A DNA stretch of 64,000 bases from a virus: positions 1 through 64,000 of IMG/VR virus record IMGVR_UViG_3300017708_002392; one strand, written 5' to 3'. Every line of letters starts with the position of its first letter. Within the stretch, counting starts at the first letter, position 1. This document shows positions 31,362 to 40,206 of the stretch, one piece after another. The translations under genes and the position numbers were made by a program. The notes beneath the pieces were generated by a model, which worked only from the letters and a program-made list of their open reading frames with translations, made no database searches and was not told where the DNA came from.

Positions 31362-33368
31362 ATGGCTGGATTTAAAGAGATTAACATAGAAGACATATCG
31401 GTCAAGGTCCCTGATCAGGGATTTGCATCTGAAGAAACTCTACAAGAATTGGTAAGAGCACTGGGTGGTCGTACTGCTGGCGGTGGTGCCGCTGCCGGTG
31501 GAGCCAAGGCAATGGCCGGAGCCACAAAAGGAGCGGGCAAAGATGTAAAAGCATTTGGTAAGTCTTTGTACAAAATGAATCCTGCTCTTACAGCTTTGGA
31601 AACTGGTTTCAATTTGCTAGGCAACACAATTACTGGTACAATGGGTTTGATAAAGTCGATGGCCACAATGGATGGCAGTTTTGAATCTTTGAATTCGGTA
31701 GTGGATTTTGGTGTTGACCAAATCACAAAATTTACATCAATGATTCCTATATTGGGTGGGTTGCTGACAGCGGCAGCTGAAACCACCGGAGAAATGATGA
31801 AGTTAAGATTAGCATTCATGCAACTTCAACAAGAATCATTCCAAAAATTAGCAGACACAGGTTTGAGACTGAGCGGTCCTCAAGGTTTAGGAGGAACTCT
31901 TGAAACAGCACTTAGAGCCAACATCAGTATAGAAACGTTTGGAAATTTGGTGATGGAAAATGCTGATGGGTTGAGAATATTTGGTGGAACAATCAACAAC
32001 GCGGCAGCCACTTTCGCCACTCGTTTAAAAGCTTTAACTGATCAAAACTCTGAAGTAGGCATGGGGTTACGGATGCTGGGTATGAATTCAACTGCGATTG
32101 CTGAAGAGTTCACTGATTTTGTTACAACAAACAGATTGAACTCTGCATTGATGACAGGCGGTGAAAAGCAGTTGAATAATGAATTGTTGAAACGTTCCAA
32201 GAATGAAAGAATTATTGCTGAATTGACCGGCAAGAACATCAAAGAACAACGTGCGGCACAAATGGCAGCTGTGGCCGATTCTGCCTTCCAGGCAGCTATA
32301 GCAGGCATGGGAGAAGAGGGGGCAGAGTTGACCACGTTTGTGGCAGGATTGCCGGGACCAATAGGTGATGCTGTGAAACAGATTATTGCATTTGGCACAG
32401 TGACAAATGAGGAGTCAGCAAGACTGATAGCAACTATACCAGGGTTGAGAGAAACACTGGAAAACAATATTGAAGGTATCAAAAGCGGCAATGTCAGTTC
32501 AAGCAAAGCAGTGGCAGACACAATCCAATTGGGGCAGAATGCAATTGAAGACGGCAACGGATTGTTCCTAGCAAAACTTGCCATGATTGATCCTGCCTTC
32601 CAAGCAGTGGCGGATTTCATCATGCAAGGTAGAGCATCGTCAATACAGTTGAAAAATATCAACGACGTGTTAGACGAAAGTTTCACTGATCTCGGTGACG
32701 CTCAGGCAGCCTTCAATACAGCACATGAGTCGCAACTTAAAACAGCAGAAGATTTAGCTAGGACAGGCAAATTAACTGAAGAAAGACTTAGAGAAGAAGG
32801 CATTACAGATGACAAGACAATTGCCATATTGTTGAATGCAGTGAAAGTGGAAGATGCTGTGGGATCGTTTCAAGCAGGTTTGTTTGGAGCAGTCAACAAC
32901 CTTGATTTGCTTGATGTTGCAATCGATGGACTGATAGACACAATGAATGATGCAATAAGGATGATTGATCCCAACTATGTAGGCCCGAATGAGTACAGGA
33001 AAAACAATAGCAATAACGATTTGTCTTTAGATGAACTACAGAATATGGCAGGAGCCGCTGAAAACGGTTTGATGAATGCTGGGTTTATGAATGAATTCCG
33101 TGTCAATGAAGCCAAGAAGGAATTAATAGCAAGTGGAGTAAGCGAAAGGAGAGTTAACAGTGCAGGTGATGACATGACACCTAATCAGATCAAAGAATAT
33201 GATGACAATATGAAAAAGGTAGTAGAGAATAGTGGATACACAAATGACCCACTAGGGTATAATGATAAAGTAGACATGACAACTACTAATGACTTATTGA
33301 TTGATGTCAATAAAAATATCAAAAAACTCCATACAGTAATCCACCCAGGCCTAATGGAAAAAAAGTAA
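31362..33368 (+). CDS. gp29: Tail tape measure protein (gp29-like)
   Basis: A 668-residue protein with a Gly/Ala-rich segment (36-56), amphipathic and hydrophobic central helices (NLLGNTITGTMGLIKSM; MIPILGGLLTAAAETTGEMM) and long helical A/E/K/L-rich regions, as in tail-length tape measures. It lies next to gp26 as expected for T4-type tails, where gp29 sets tail length and forms part of the hub. The family is inferred from composition, size and position; direct sequence motifs are few. It has no Shine-Dalgarno sequence. Confidence 0.65.
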   Translation: MAGFKEINIEDISVKVPDQGFASEETLQELVRALGGRTAGGGAAAGGAKAMAGATKGAGKDVKAFGKSLYKMNPALTALETGFNLLGNTITGTMGLIKSMATMDGSFESLNSVVDFGVDQITKFTSMIPILGGLLTAAAETTGEMMKLRLAFMQLQQESFQKLADTGLRLSGPQGLGGTLETALRANISIETFGNLVMENADGLRIFGGTINNAAATFATRLKALTDQNSEVGMGLRMLGMNSTAIAEEFTDFVTTNRLNSALMTGGEKQLNNELLKRSKNERIIAELTGKNIKEQRAAQMAAVADSAFQAAIAGMGEEGAELTTFVAGLPGPIGDAVKQIIAFGTVTNEESARLIATIPGLRETLENNIEGIKSGNVSSSKAVADTIQLGQNAIEDGNGLFLAKLAMIDPAFQAVADFIMQGRASSIQLKNINDVLDESFTDLGDAQAAFNTAHESQLKTAEDLARTGKLTEERLREEGITDDKTIAILLNAVKVEDAVGSFQAGLFGAVNNLDLLDVAIDGLIDTMNDAIRMIDPNYVGPNEYRKNNSNNDLSLDELQNMAGAAENGLMNAGFMNEFRVNEAKKELIASGVSERRVNSAGDDMTPNQIKEYDDNMKKVVENSGYTNDPLGYNDKVDMTTTNDLLIDVNKNIKKLHTVIHPGLMEKK

Positions 33369-33372
33369 ATAG

Positions 33373-33401
33373 TTGCAATAAGGAACAAAATCAGGTATAA
33401 T
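33373..33401 (+). promoter_or_regulatory. Promoter TTGCAA-N17-TATAAT before the portal gene
   Basis: The -10 (33396-33401) also reads as the late-like GTATAATA. The predicted +1 at 33408 is one base before the ATG at 33409. A GTAAATA at 33365-33371 may be a second, upstream late box. Confidence 0.6.
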
Positions 33402-33408
33402 ACAACAT

Positions 33409-35124
33409 ATGGCATGGAAAAAATATTTTAATCTTGTACAACCAGACGGTTCAATGTCACCAGTGAGTGGTACCAACACTGCCAACGGTGGTGCAATGAT
33501 GGGCAAAAGAAACTACACTTCATATCTGCCAGAAGTGTACACAGGACATCCAAACAGACAAGAACGTTACTATCAATATGATTCAATGGATCAAGATTCA
33601 GAAGTGAATGCGGCATTGGATATCATTGCAGAATTCTGCACACAGAACAACGAAAAAACAAAAACACCCTTCACCATACAGTACAAAACAGAACCAACAG
33701 AATCAGAAGCAATGATTTTGAATGATGCAATCAAGCAATTCACATCATTGAATGATTGGAGCAGAAGAATGTTCCGCATGTTCCGTAACACATTAAAGTA
33801 TGGTGATTCATTTTTTATCAGAGATCCTGAAACACAACAGTTGATTCATGTGGCTGCCACAAAATGTGAAAAGATTATTGTGAATGAATCCAAAGGCAAA
33901 CAACCAGAACAGTATGTGTTCAAAGATTTGAACTTGAACTTAGAATCATTGTCTGCTTCACAGGTAGCGGCCAACATCACATATTCATCACCGGGTGCTT
34001 CTGCTATAATGGATCAAGGATATGGCAAGTCAGGAGGAGCATATTCAGGACCAGGCACATATGGCACAGGCGGTGCAGGTAGATTCGAAAGCACACAGAA
34101 TCAATATGCAATTGATGCCAATCATGTTACTCATATGAGCATGTCAGAAGGACTTGATGCAAACTTCCCGTTTGGTACATCCATACTGGAAACTGTGTTC
34201 AAAACATTCAAACAGAAAGAAATGCTAGAAGATGCCATCATCATATACAGAGTACACAGAGCACCTGAACGTAGAGTGTTCTATATTGATGTGGGCAACA
34301 TGCCAACACATATGGCCATGGGTTTTGTTGAAAGAGTTAAAAACGAAATTCACCAAAGACGTATTCCATCTGTGAGCGGTGGACAGAATTCAGTGGATGC
34401 CACATACAACCCGTTAAGCATAAACGAAGATTATTTCTTCCCACAAACAGCAGAAGGCAGAGGATCTAAAGTGGAAACATTGCCAGGTGGCACAAACCTA
34501 GGCGAAATTGATGATTTAAGATACTTCACTAACAAACTGTATCGTGCTTTGAGAATTCCAAGTGCTTATTTGCCAACAGGTCCAGATGATGGCGCCAACC
34601 CACAATACTCAGATGGCAGAGTAGGCACAGCATACATTCAAGAATTAAGGTTCAACAAGTATTGTGAAAGATTGCAGGACATTGTAATTCCACCAATCAA
34701 TCATGAGTTCAAGTTGTTCCTTAAACAAAGAGGCATCAACATAGACACATCATTGTTTGATGTAAAACTTACACCGCCACAAAACTTTGCCGCATACAGA
34801 CAGATTGAATTAGACAATCAACGTGTACAAGCATTCACACAGATAGAGCAAGTGCCATATTTGAGTAAAAGATTTGCTCTACAGCGATTCTTAGGATTGA
34901 GTGAACAAGAACTTGCTAAAAACATGGAGATGTGGGCAGAAGAAAAAGGTGAGTCAATGGATGATGCTGTGAAAGGTGAAGATCTACGTAATGTAGGTGT
35001 CACTGGCGGCGATCTCAACACAGACATATCAGATCAAACTCAACCCGATGAAGCACCAACTGGTCCTGGACCAGGCGAAGAAGAAGGCGAACTCGGAGAC
35101 GACGATGATGATATTGAGATCTAG
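33409..35124 (+). CDS. gp20: Portal vertex protein gp20
   Basis: A 571-residue T4-type portal protein, the dodecameric DNA gate of the head. Recognisable segments are SYLPEVYTGHPNRQERYYQYDSMD, split here into SYLPEVYTGHPNR and YYQYDSMDQDSEVNAALDIIAEF, then LKYGDSFF, VYRAPERRVFYIDVGNMP-type text (RAPERRVFYIDVGNMP) and LRIPSAYLP. The C-terminus ends in an acidic DDDDD tract. It starts the head module and is followed by prohead core genes as in T4. No Shine-Dalgarno sequence precedes the ATG. Confidence 0.95.
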   Translation: MAWKKYFNLVQPDGSMSPVSGTNTANGGAMMGKRNYTSYLPEVYTGHPNRQERYYQYDSMDQDSEVNAALDIIAEFCTQNNEKTKTPFTIQYKTEPTESEAMILNDAIKQFTSLNDWSRRMFRMFRNTLKYGDSFFIRDPETQQLIHVAATKCEKIIVNESKGKQPEQYVFKDLNLNLESLSASQVAANITYSSPGASAIMDQGYGKSGGAYSGPGTYGTGGAGRFESTQNQYAIDANHVTHMSMSEGLDANFPFGTSILETVFKTFKQKEMLEDAIIIYRVHRAPERRVFYIDVGNMPTHMAMGFVERVKNEIHQRRIPSVSGGQNSVDATYNPLSINEDYFFPQTAEGRGSKVETLPGGTNLGEIDDLRYFTNKLYRALRIPSAYLPTGPDDGANPQYSDGRVGTAYIQELRFNKYCERLQDIVIPPINHEFKLFLKQRGINIDTSLFDVKLTPPQNFAAYRQIELDNQRVQAFTQIEQVPYLSKRFALQRFLGLSEQELAKNMEMWAEEKGESMDDAVKGEDLRNVGVTGGDLNTDISDQTQPDEAPTGPGPGEEEGELGDDDDDIEI

Positions 35125-35131
35125 GTAAATA
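35124..35131 (+). promoter_or_regulatory. Late promoter box GGTAAATA
   Basis: Last A is exactly 6 bases before the ATG at 35137. It overlaps the portal stop region. Confidence 0.7.
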
Positions 35132-35136
35132 CTGTC

Positions 35137-35364
35137 ATGCAACTATTTGAGTTTTTCACAGAATTAGATCAAGACAGATACAACAGTGATATGGACATCA
35201 CTGTGTACGAAAAGAGCGATACAAGAAAATCCAAACTCACACTAGAAATGCTGAATCAACTTAGACATCACATGCAGTCACGCAGACAAGAAAAGGTCAA
35301 GGCTATGGAACTGTATCAAAAAATGTACGGTGGATCAGTTGGCGACTCAGCTGAAGTAGCCTAG
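35137..35364 (+). CDS. Small prohead-region protein (75 aa)
   Basis: A charged helical protein in the place where T4 has gene 67 (prohead core). It begins MQLFEFFTELD and has a central LTLEMLNQLRHHMQSRRQEK helix. I cannot confirm gp67 homology from sequence. The late box 6 bases ahead predicts a leaderless message. Confidence 0.55.
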   Translation: MQLFEFFTELDQDRYNSDMDITVYEKSDTRKSKLTLEMLNQLRHHMQSRRQEKVKAMELYQKMYGGSVGDSAEVA

Positions 35365-35383
35365 TACTAATTAATCTACATCA

Positions 35384-36244
35384 ATGGCAGGAAGAAGAGC
35401 ACAATGGAGACTCGCATCAGCACAGGCGGCTGTTCGTGGAGAAAAAACTGTATCCTTGTATGGCAAGACAGGTGAGATATCTGCATGGCTCAATCCTGAA
35501 CAACTCAAAGATCCTAAAAAAACTCTTGCAGAACTGGAAAAAATAACAAAAAAATCTTACAAAGCAGACATACCAAAATCAGAACCTATACCACCCAAAG
35601 ACACTGCATACAAGCCTGAAGGCGAAGTGTGTTTTTTAATAGCCAACGGTGAATCAAGACGTGAATTCGATCTTAACAAACTCAAAGGCAAAGGATACAT
35701 CATTGGAATGAATGTGTTGCCTGTGGTAGAAGATTTTTGGCCTGACATGTTGGTCAGTGTGGATATCGCTACGGTCAAATGGTTGAGCGAAAGAAATGTG
35801 CCAGCTAAACTTGAACACTGGAGTTATCCGCGAGGCGGAGTTAAAGATCCAAGGATTAAAAGAATAGCAAAAGACTGGGGCTGGTCATCAGGCCCAACAG
35901 CAACAAGAATAGCACTTGAATACAAACGATTCAAAACATTATACATCCTTGGCATGGATTTTTTTGGCATAACTTCTTCAGGGGAAGTTGATGAGAAAAA
36001 GGGTGACAAATTGAACAACATGTATAAAGGGCAAGAAAGGTACCGCAAAGCAAACTCTAGTAGAACCTATTTTGGCAACTGGCAGAATCAAATGGAGACT
36101 AATACCAAGAATCATCCAGATGCAAAATTTTACCATGTAGTGCTAGATAATCAGACATCACCTAATAAACTAGCACAAAAGTCCAATTGGATTGACATAA
36201 ATTATAGTATATTTGAAGAACATCTTCAAAAAATGTCAAAATGA
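35384..36244 (+). CDS. DUF115-like protein inserted in the head module
   Basis: The 286-residue protein has VCFLIANGESRREFDLNKL (83-101), GYIIGMNVLP, DFWPDMLVSVDIATVKW and TLYILGMDFFG, the same G(N)GxSR...N...PDxxxxxD pattern as 17093-17773. It is not a known head component, so its place between portal and prohead core genes looks like an insertion of a glycan or nucleotide-sugar-type gene. No promoter box or Shine-Dalgarno sequence is obvious before the ATG. Confidence 0.55.
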   Translation: MAGRRAQWRLASAQAAVRGEKTVSLYGKTGEISAWLNPEQLKDPKKTLAELEKITKKSYKADIPKSEPIPPKDTAYKPEGEVCFLIANGESRREFDLNKLKGKGYIIGMNVLPVVEDFWPDMLVSVDIATVKWLSERNVPAKLEHWSYPRGGVKDPRIKRIAKDWGWSSGPTATRIALEYKRFKTLYILGMDFFGITSSGEVDEKKGDKLNNMYKGQERYRKANSSRTYFGNWQNQMETNTKNHPDAKFYHVVLDNQTSPNKLAQKSNWIDINYSIFEEHLQKMSK

Positions 36245-36275
36245 GCCTCTTAAAAAGGTCTTAACTCCTTACAAC

Positions 36276-36283
36276 CTTAAATA
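36276..36283 (+). promoter_or_regulatory. Late promoter box CTTAAATA
   Basis: Predicted +1 near 36289 gives a leader of about 27 bases carrying AAAGGAGA before the ATG at 36316. Confidence 0.55.
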
Positions 36284-36315
36284 CAACACCTAACAACCAA
36301 CCAAAGGAGACAATC

Positions 36316-37227
36316 ATGTCTAAATTTGAAAAACTCCTGGACTTGCTTGTGAATGAGCAAAAGGATGAAGCTGAAAAAGTATTTCATGAAATAGTTGTTG
36401 AGAAATCAAGACAAATTTATGAAGGAATCCTTGCTGACGAAGAAGCAACAGAGGACACAGTAGAATCTGCTGAAGAAGTTGAAGAAGCATCGGACAAAGA
36501 TGAAGATGCTGAAACTACTGAAGTAGACGAAGCACAAGATGATGACGTCGACGAAGATATGCACGGCGACAAGAAAAAGAAAAAGAAAAAAATGGAAGAC
36601 GAAGTAGACGAGTCAGAAGAAACTGACGAATCAGCTGAAGAAACCATTGAAGAAATCGGCGGAGACGCTACAGACGATTTAATATCAGATATCGAAGCAG
36701 AAGCAGAAGGCGACGACATGGCTGACATGGACAATGACATGGACGATGACGGCGATGCAGATCCTGAAGCTGAAGAAATGTTCGAGCCATTAGAAAAAGA
36801 ACTTGACGCTCTAAAAGCTGAGTTTGCTAAAATGATGGACAGCGATGACGATGAGGGTGCTGAAGAATCAGTAAATCCTTTCGAAGACGCAGAACCAAAA
36901 GATGCTGACACTATCGTTAAAGAATATGCAAACATGGTGAAAGACGGTCATGGTGCAGAAAAAATGGGCAAAGAAACAACGGCTGATTCAAAAAAATCAG
37001 TAGTTGCTTCTAAGAACAAACCAGTTAATAATGCATCTCCAGTAAAAATGGACCAAGGCGGCGAAGAAAAAGGCGGCGTTGGAAAAGCACTAACAGGTGA
37101 CACAGCAAAACCTATGGGCGGATCTTTTAAAAATGCAGGTGGAATTAATAAAGTTTCAACTGAAAAAGCTCCAGCACCACAGACAGACACTGCGTCAACT
37201 GATAAGTCACCAGTTGCTACAAAGTAA
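36316..37227 (+). CDS. gp68: Acidic prohead core protein (gp68-like)
   Basis: The 303-residue product is extremely acidic (D/E-rich, residues 40-180) with one lysine run (about 85-91), as expected for prohead core proteins that fill the head before DNA entry. The N-terminus FEKLLDLLVNEQKDEAEKVFHEI resembles the gp68 start in cyanophages. Its order (portal, core, protease, scaffold, capsid) matches T4. It has a strong Shine-Dalgarno AAAGGAGA. The exact gp67/gp68 assignment is uncertain. Confidence 0.7.
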   Translation: MSKFEKLLDLLVNEQKDEAEKVFHEIVVEKSRQIYEGILADEEATEDTVESAEEVEEASDKDEDAETTEVDEAQDDDVDEDMHGDKKKKKKKMEDEVDESEETDESAEETIEEIGGDATDDLISDIEAEAEGDDMADMDNDMDDDGDADPEAEEMFEPLEKELDALKAEFAKMMDSDDDEGAEESVNPFEDAEPKDADTIVKEYANMVKDGHGAEKMGKETTADSKKSVVASKNKPVNNASPVKMDQGGEEKGGVGKALTGDTAKPMGGSFKNAGGINKVSTEKAPAPQTDTASTDKSPVATK

Positions 37228-37239
37228 GGAAATAGGATA

Positions 37240-37863
37240 ATGCAAGTACTATCAGAACACTTAACATTTGATCAAGCACAAGTTGTGGTTGAATCAAGTA
37301 ATGAAGGTAAGGACTTGTACATGAAAGGCATTTGCATTCAAGGTAACGTTAAAAATGCAAACCAGAGAGTGTATCCTACTTTCGAAATTAGTAAAGCAGT
37401 ACAAAAAGTATCCGACCAAGTTGCCGGGGGCTCAAGTGTCCTCGGCGAGGTTGACCATCCAGAAGATCTCAAAATCAATTTAGATAGAGTATCTCACATG
37501 ATTACAAGCATGTGGATGGAAGGCCATAACGGATATGGTAAATTAAAGATTCTCCCAACACCAATGGGAAAATTAGTAGAAACAATGTTACAATCAGGCG
37601 TAAAATTAGGCGTATCATCCAGAGGATCAGGCAACGTAGACGAGGCATCAGGGAACGTATCAGAATTTGATATTATTACCGTAGATGTTGTGGCTCAACC
37701 ATCAGCTCCCAATGCTTACCCAACACCAATATATGAAGGTCTTCTTAACATGAAGCACGGACATAAACTTATGGGTGTTGCAAAAGCGGCAAGAGAAGAT
37801 GTTAGAGTTCAAAAACATCTAAAAGAAGGAGTGATCCAATTAATAAAGGATCTTAAACTATAA
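37240..37863 (+). CDS. gp21: Prohead core protease gp21
   Basis: The 207-residue serine protease (herpesvirus-assemblin-like fold) shows MKGICIQGNVKNANQRVYP, GEVDHPEDLKINLDRVSH with likely catalytic H73, and GVKLGVSSRGSG with the serine nucleophile (S126 or S127). It cleaves core and capsid proteins during head maturation and is then removed. It is flanked by core and scaffold genes and has AAGGA upstream. Confidence 0.93.
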   Translation: MQVLSEHLTFDQAQVVVESSNEGKDLYMKGICIQGNVKNANQRVYPTFEISKAVQKVSDQVAGGSSVLGEVDHPEDLKINLDRVSHMITSMWMEGHNGYGKLKILPTPMGKLVETMLQSGVKLGVSSRGSGNVDEASGNVSEFDIITVDVVAQPSAPNAYPTPIYEGLLNMKHGHKLMGVAKAAREDVRVQKHLKEGVIQLIKDLKL

Positions 37864-37873
37864 GGAGAAAATT

Positions 37874-38941
37874 ATGCTAGAAGTAATCAAACAACTCCTT
37901 GACAAAGACCTGGTAAACGAAGAAACTCGTGCCGAAATACAAGAGGCATGGGATCAGAAGTTATCAGAGGTCAAAGAAGAAGCAAAAACCGAAGTAAGAG
38001 AGGAATTTGCAACAAGATACGAGCATGACAAGTCCGTAATGGTAGAAGCAATGGACCGACTAGTCAACGAAGCTCTGCAAAAAGAAATTGCAGAATTTGT
38101 TGAAGATAGAAAACAACTAGCGGCCCAAAGAGTAATGTACAAAAGAGGTGTTAAACCACACATGGAAACACTTCAAAAGTTTGTTACTCGTCAACTTGCA
38201 ACTGAAATGGCTGAGTTACAAGCAGATAGAAAATCAATGGCAGAGCAAATTAAAACTCTAGAAGCATTTGTTACATCAACACTTGCTAAAGAGCTTAATG
38301 AGTTTGAAACTGATAAACGATCTGTTGTAGAAACTCGCGTCAAACTGGTTAAAGAAGCAAAAGAAAAATTTGCTCAAATCAGAAACGCATTCATTAAGAA
38401 AGCAAGTAAAATTGTAGAACAAGTAGTAAGTGAGAATATCACTAAAGAGATGACACAATTTAAAGATGACATCAAAACTGCTAGGGAAAACAATTTTGGA
38501 CGTAAGATTTTTGAAGCATATACTTCAGAATATCTAACTTCATACCTGCATGAGACTTCTGAAATTCGTAAATTGCAGAAACAACTCGACGAGACCACAG
38601 CACAAGTTGAAGAGAACGAAAAACTTCTTGAGTCTGAGAAAATCGAAAAACATAAGATTGAATCAAGACACAGAAGAGATAAAGTTCTTAACGAAATGTT
38701 AGGTCCACTTTCAGGTGATAAGAAAGAAGTAATGGGCAATCTGTTAGAAACAGTTCAAACAGACAACCTAAAAACTGCTTTCACAAAATATCTTCCACAC
38801 GTAATGAAAGATGCTAAAAAAGCTTCAATCATAAGTGAGTCAAGAACAGAAAAAACAGGCGATAAAACACAGGCAAACACACAGGCAAAAGAACAAGACG
38901 CGGATGTATTAAGCATTCGTAAATTAGCAGGTATAAACTAA
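37874..38941 (+). CDS. gp22: Prohead scaffolding core protein gp22
   Basis: A 355-residue, almost entirely helical E/K/R-rich protein with long coiled coils, the expected gp22 scaffold that is later degraded by gp21. The C-terminus ADVLSIRKLAGI is conserved in scaffolds of this group. It lies directly before the major capsid gene and has AAGGAGA 7 bases before the ATG. Confidence 0.88.
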   Translation: MLEVIKQLLDKDLVNEETRAEIQEAWDQKLSEVKEEAKTEVREEFATRYEHDKSVMVEAMDRLVNEALQKEIAEFVEDRKQLAAQRVMYKRGVKPHMETLQKFVTRQLATEMAELQADRKSMAEQIKTLEAFVTSTLAKELNEFETDKRSVVETRVKLVKEAKEKFAQIRNAFIKKASKIVEQVVSENITKEMTQFKDDIKTARENNFGRKIFEAYTSEYLTSYLHETSEIRKLQKQLDETTAQVEENEKLLESEKIEKHKIESRHRRDKVLNEMLGPLSGDKKEVMGNLLETVQTDNLKTAFTKYLPHVMKDAKKASIISESRTEKTGDKTQANTQAKEQDADVLSIRKLAGIN

Positions 38942-38954
38942 GGAGAACAAAAAC

Positions 38955-40130
38955 ATGACATCCCAATTGCTAGAACATAAATGGCAAGAAACTAAAGGCG
39001 CTTTAATGGAAGGCGTCGAAGGTTCTAAAGCCAAAAACTTGGATGTGGTCTTAGAGAATACACGCAAATACTTGTCAGAGCAGGCAACATCTGGAGCTAC
39101 TGGTTCCGGTAACGTTGCAACTCTAAACAGAGTAATTTTGCCTGTAATTCGTAGGGTCATGCCAACAGTGATTGCTAACGAGCTAGTAGGTGTACAACCT
39201 ATGACTGGCCCAGTTGGTCAAATTCACACATTGAGAGTTAGATATGCTGACGCAACAACAGGCGGTGCTACAAACATCGCGGCTGGTGACGAAGCATTAT
39301 CACCTTTCAAAATTGCATCATCTTATTCAGGTAACGACAGTGACCCGGCTAAGGGTGCATCAACAGCTACTTTAGAAGGTACTGCAGGTAACAGATTAAA
39401 CGTGCAGATCCTAAAACAAGTAGTAGAAGCTAAATCAAGAAAACTATCTGCAAGATGGACTTTTGAAGCGGCTCAAGACGCACAAGCACAGCAAGGTGTT
39501 GATATTGAAGCAGAAATCATGGCGGCATTAGCTCAAGAGATTACTGCTGAGATCGACCAAGAAATCATCGGCTCACTAAGAACATTAGCGGGTACGGCGG
39601 CTGCGGCTTTTGATCAATCTGCTGTTTCAGGTACAGCAACATTCGTTGGTGACGAACATGCGGCTCTAGCTGTACTGATCAACCAACAAGCTAACTTAAT
39701 TGCACAAAGAACAAGACGTGGTGCAGGTAACTATGCTGTTGTTTCATCTGAAGCATTAACAATCTTACAATCTGCTACAACTTCAGCGTTTGCTAGATCT
39801 ACAGAGGGTGTATTTGAAGCACCAACTAACACTAAGTTTGTTGGAACTTTGAACAACTCAATGAGAGTCTACGTAGACGGTTATGCAGCTACAGGAACAG
39901 ATGTATTAGTAGGATACAAAGGACCATCAGAAGCAGATGCTCCAGCGTTCTATTGCCCATACATTCCGTTAATGAGCTCAGGCGTTGTACTGGATCCGTC
40001 TACATTCGAGCCGGTAGTAAGTTTCTTAACTAGATATGGATACACTGAGTTATCAAACACAGCATCATCTCTAGGTAATGCGGCTGACTATCTTGCTAGA
40101 ATTAGCATCAGTAACGTATCATTCAAATAA
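38955..40130 (+). CDS. gp23: Major capsid protein gp23
   Basis: The 391-residue HK97-fold capsid protein has the T4-type segments LNRVILPVIRRVMPTVIANELVGVQPM, given here as LPVIRRVMPTVIANEL and VGVQPMTGPVGQIHTLRVRY, then SRKLSARWTFEAAQD, EITAEIDQEI, and YCPYIPLM near the C-terminus. It is shorter than T4 gp23 (521), as usual in marine phages. It has AAGGAGA before the ATG and a strong terminator after it, as befits the most expressed gene. Confidence 0.97.
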   Translation: MTSQLLEHKWQETKGALMEGVEGSKAKNLDVVLENTRKYLSEQATSGATGSGNVATLNRVILPVIRRVMPTVIANELVGVQPMTGPVGQIHTLRVRYADATTGGATNIAAGDEALSPFKIASSYSGNDSDPAKGASTATLEGTAGNRLNVQILKQVVEAKSRKLSARWTFEAAQDAQAQQGVDIEAEIMAALAQEITAEIDQEIIGSLRTLAGTAAAAFDQSAVSGTATFVGDEHAALAVLINQQANLIAQRTRRGAGNYAVVSSEALTILQSATTSAFARSTEGVFEAPTNTKFVGTLNNSMRVYVDGYAATGTDVLVGYKGPSEADAPAFYCPYIPLMSSGVVLDPSTFEPVVSFLTRYGYTELSNTASSLGNAADYLARISISNVSFK

Positions 40131-40145
40131 TTTTATTTGGATACT

Positions 40146-40173
40146 AGAAGGGGGGCCATTGTGCCCCTCTTCT
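40146..40173 (+). terminator. GC-rich hairpin after the major capsid gene
   Basis: Ten pairs (one G-T) between 40146-40155 and 40164-40173, AGAAGGGGGG with CCCCTCTTCT, close an 8-base loop. It begins 16 bases after the gp23 stop. The following sequence is only moderately T-rich. Confidence 0.75.
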
Positions 40174-40192
40174 CTTGAGTTCAGTTTACTTC

Positions 40193-40200
40193 AATAAATA
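40193..40200 (+). promoter_or_regulatory. Late promoter box AATAAATA
   Basis: Last A is 7 bases before the ATG at 40207, giving a predicted leader of one base. It follows the gp23 terminator. Confidence 0.7.
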
Positions 40201-40206
40201 CTTCAT

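Noticed and set aside
31415-32686. Long minus-strand frames (134 and 214 codons)
   Set aside because: Opposite the tape measure gene; alanine-rich shadows without translation signals.
36417-36935. A serine-rich 172-codon minus-strand frame
   Set aside because: It is the complement of the acidic prohead core gene (GAA/GAC codons read as serine/phenylalanine); no promoter or start signal.
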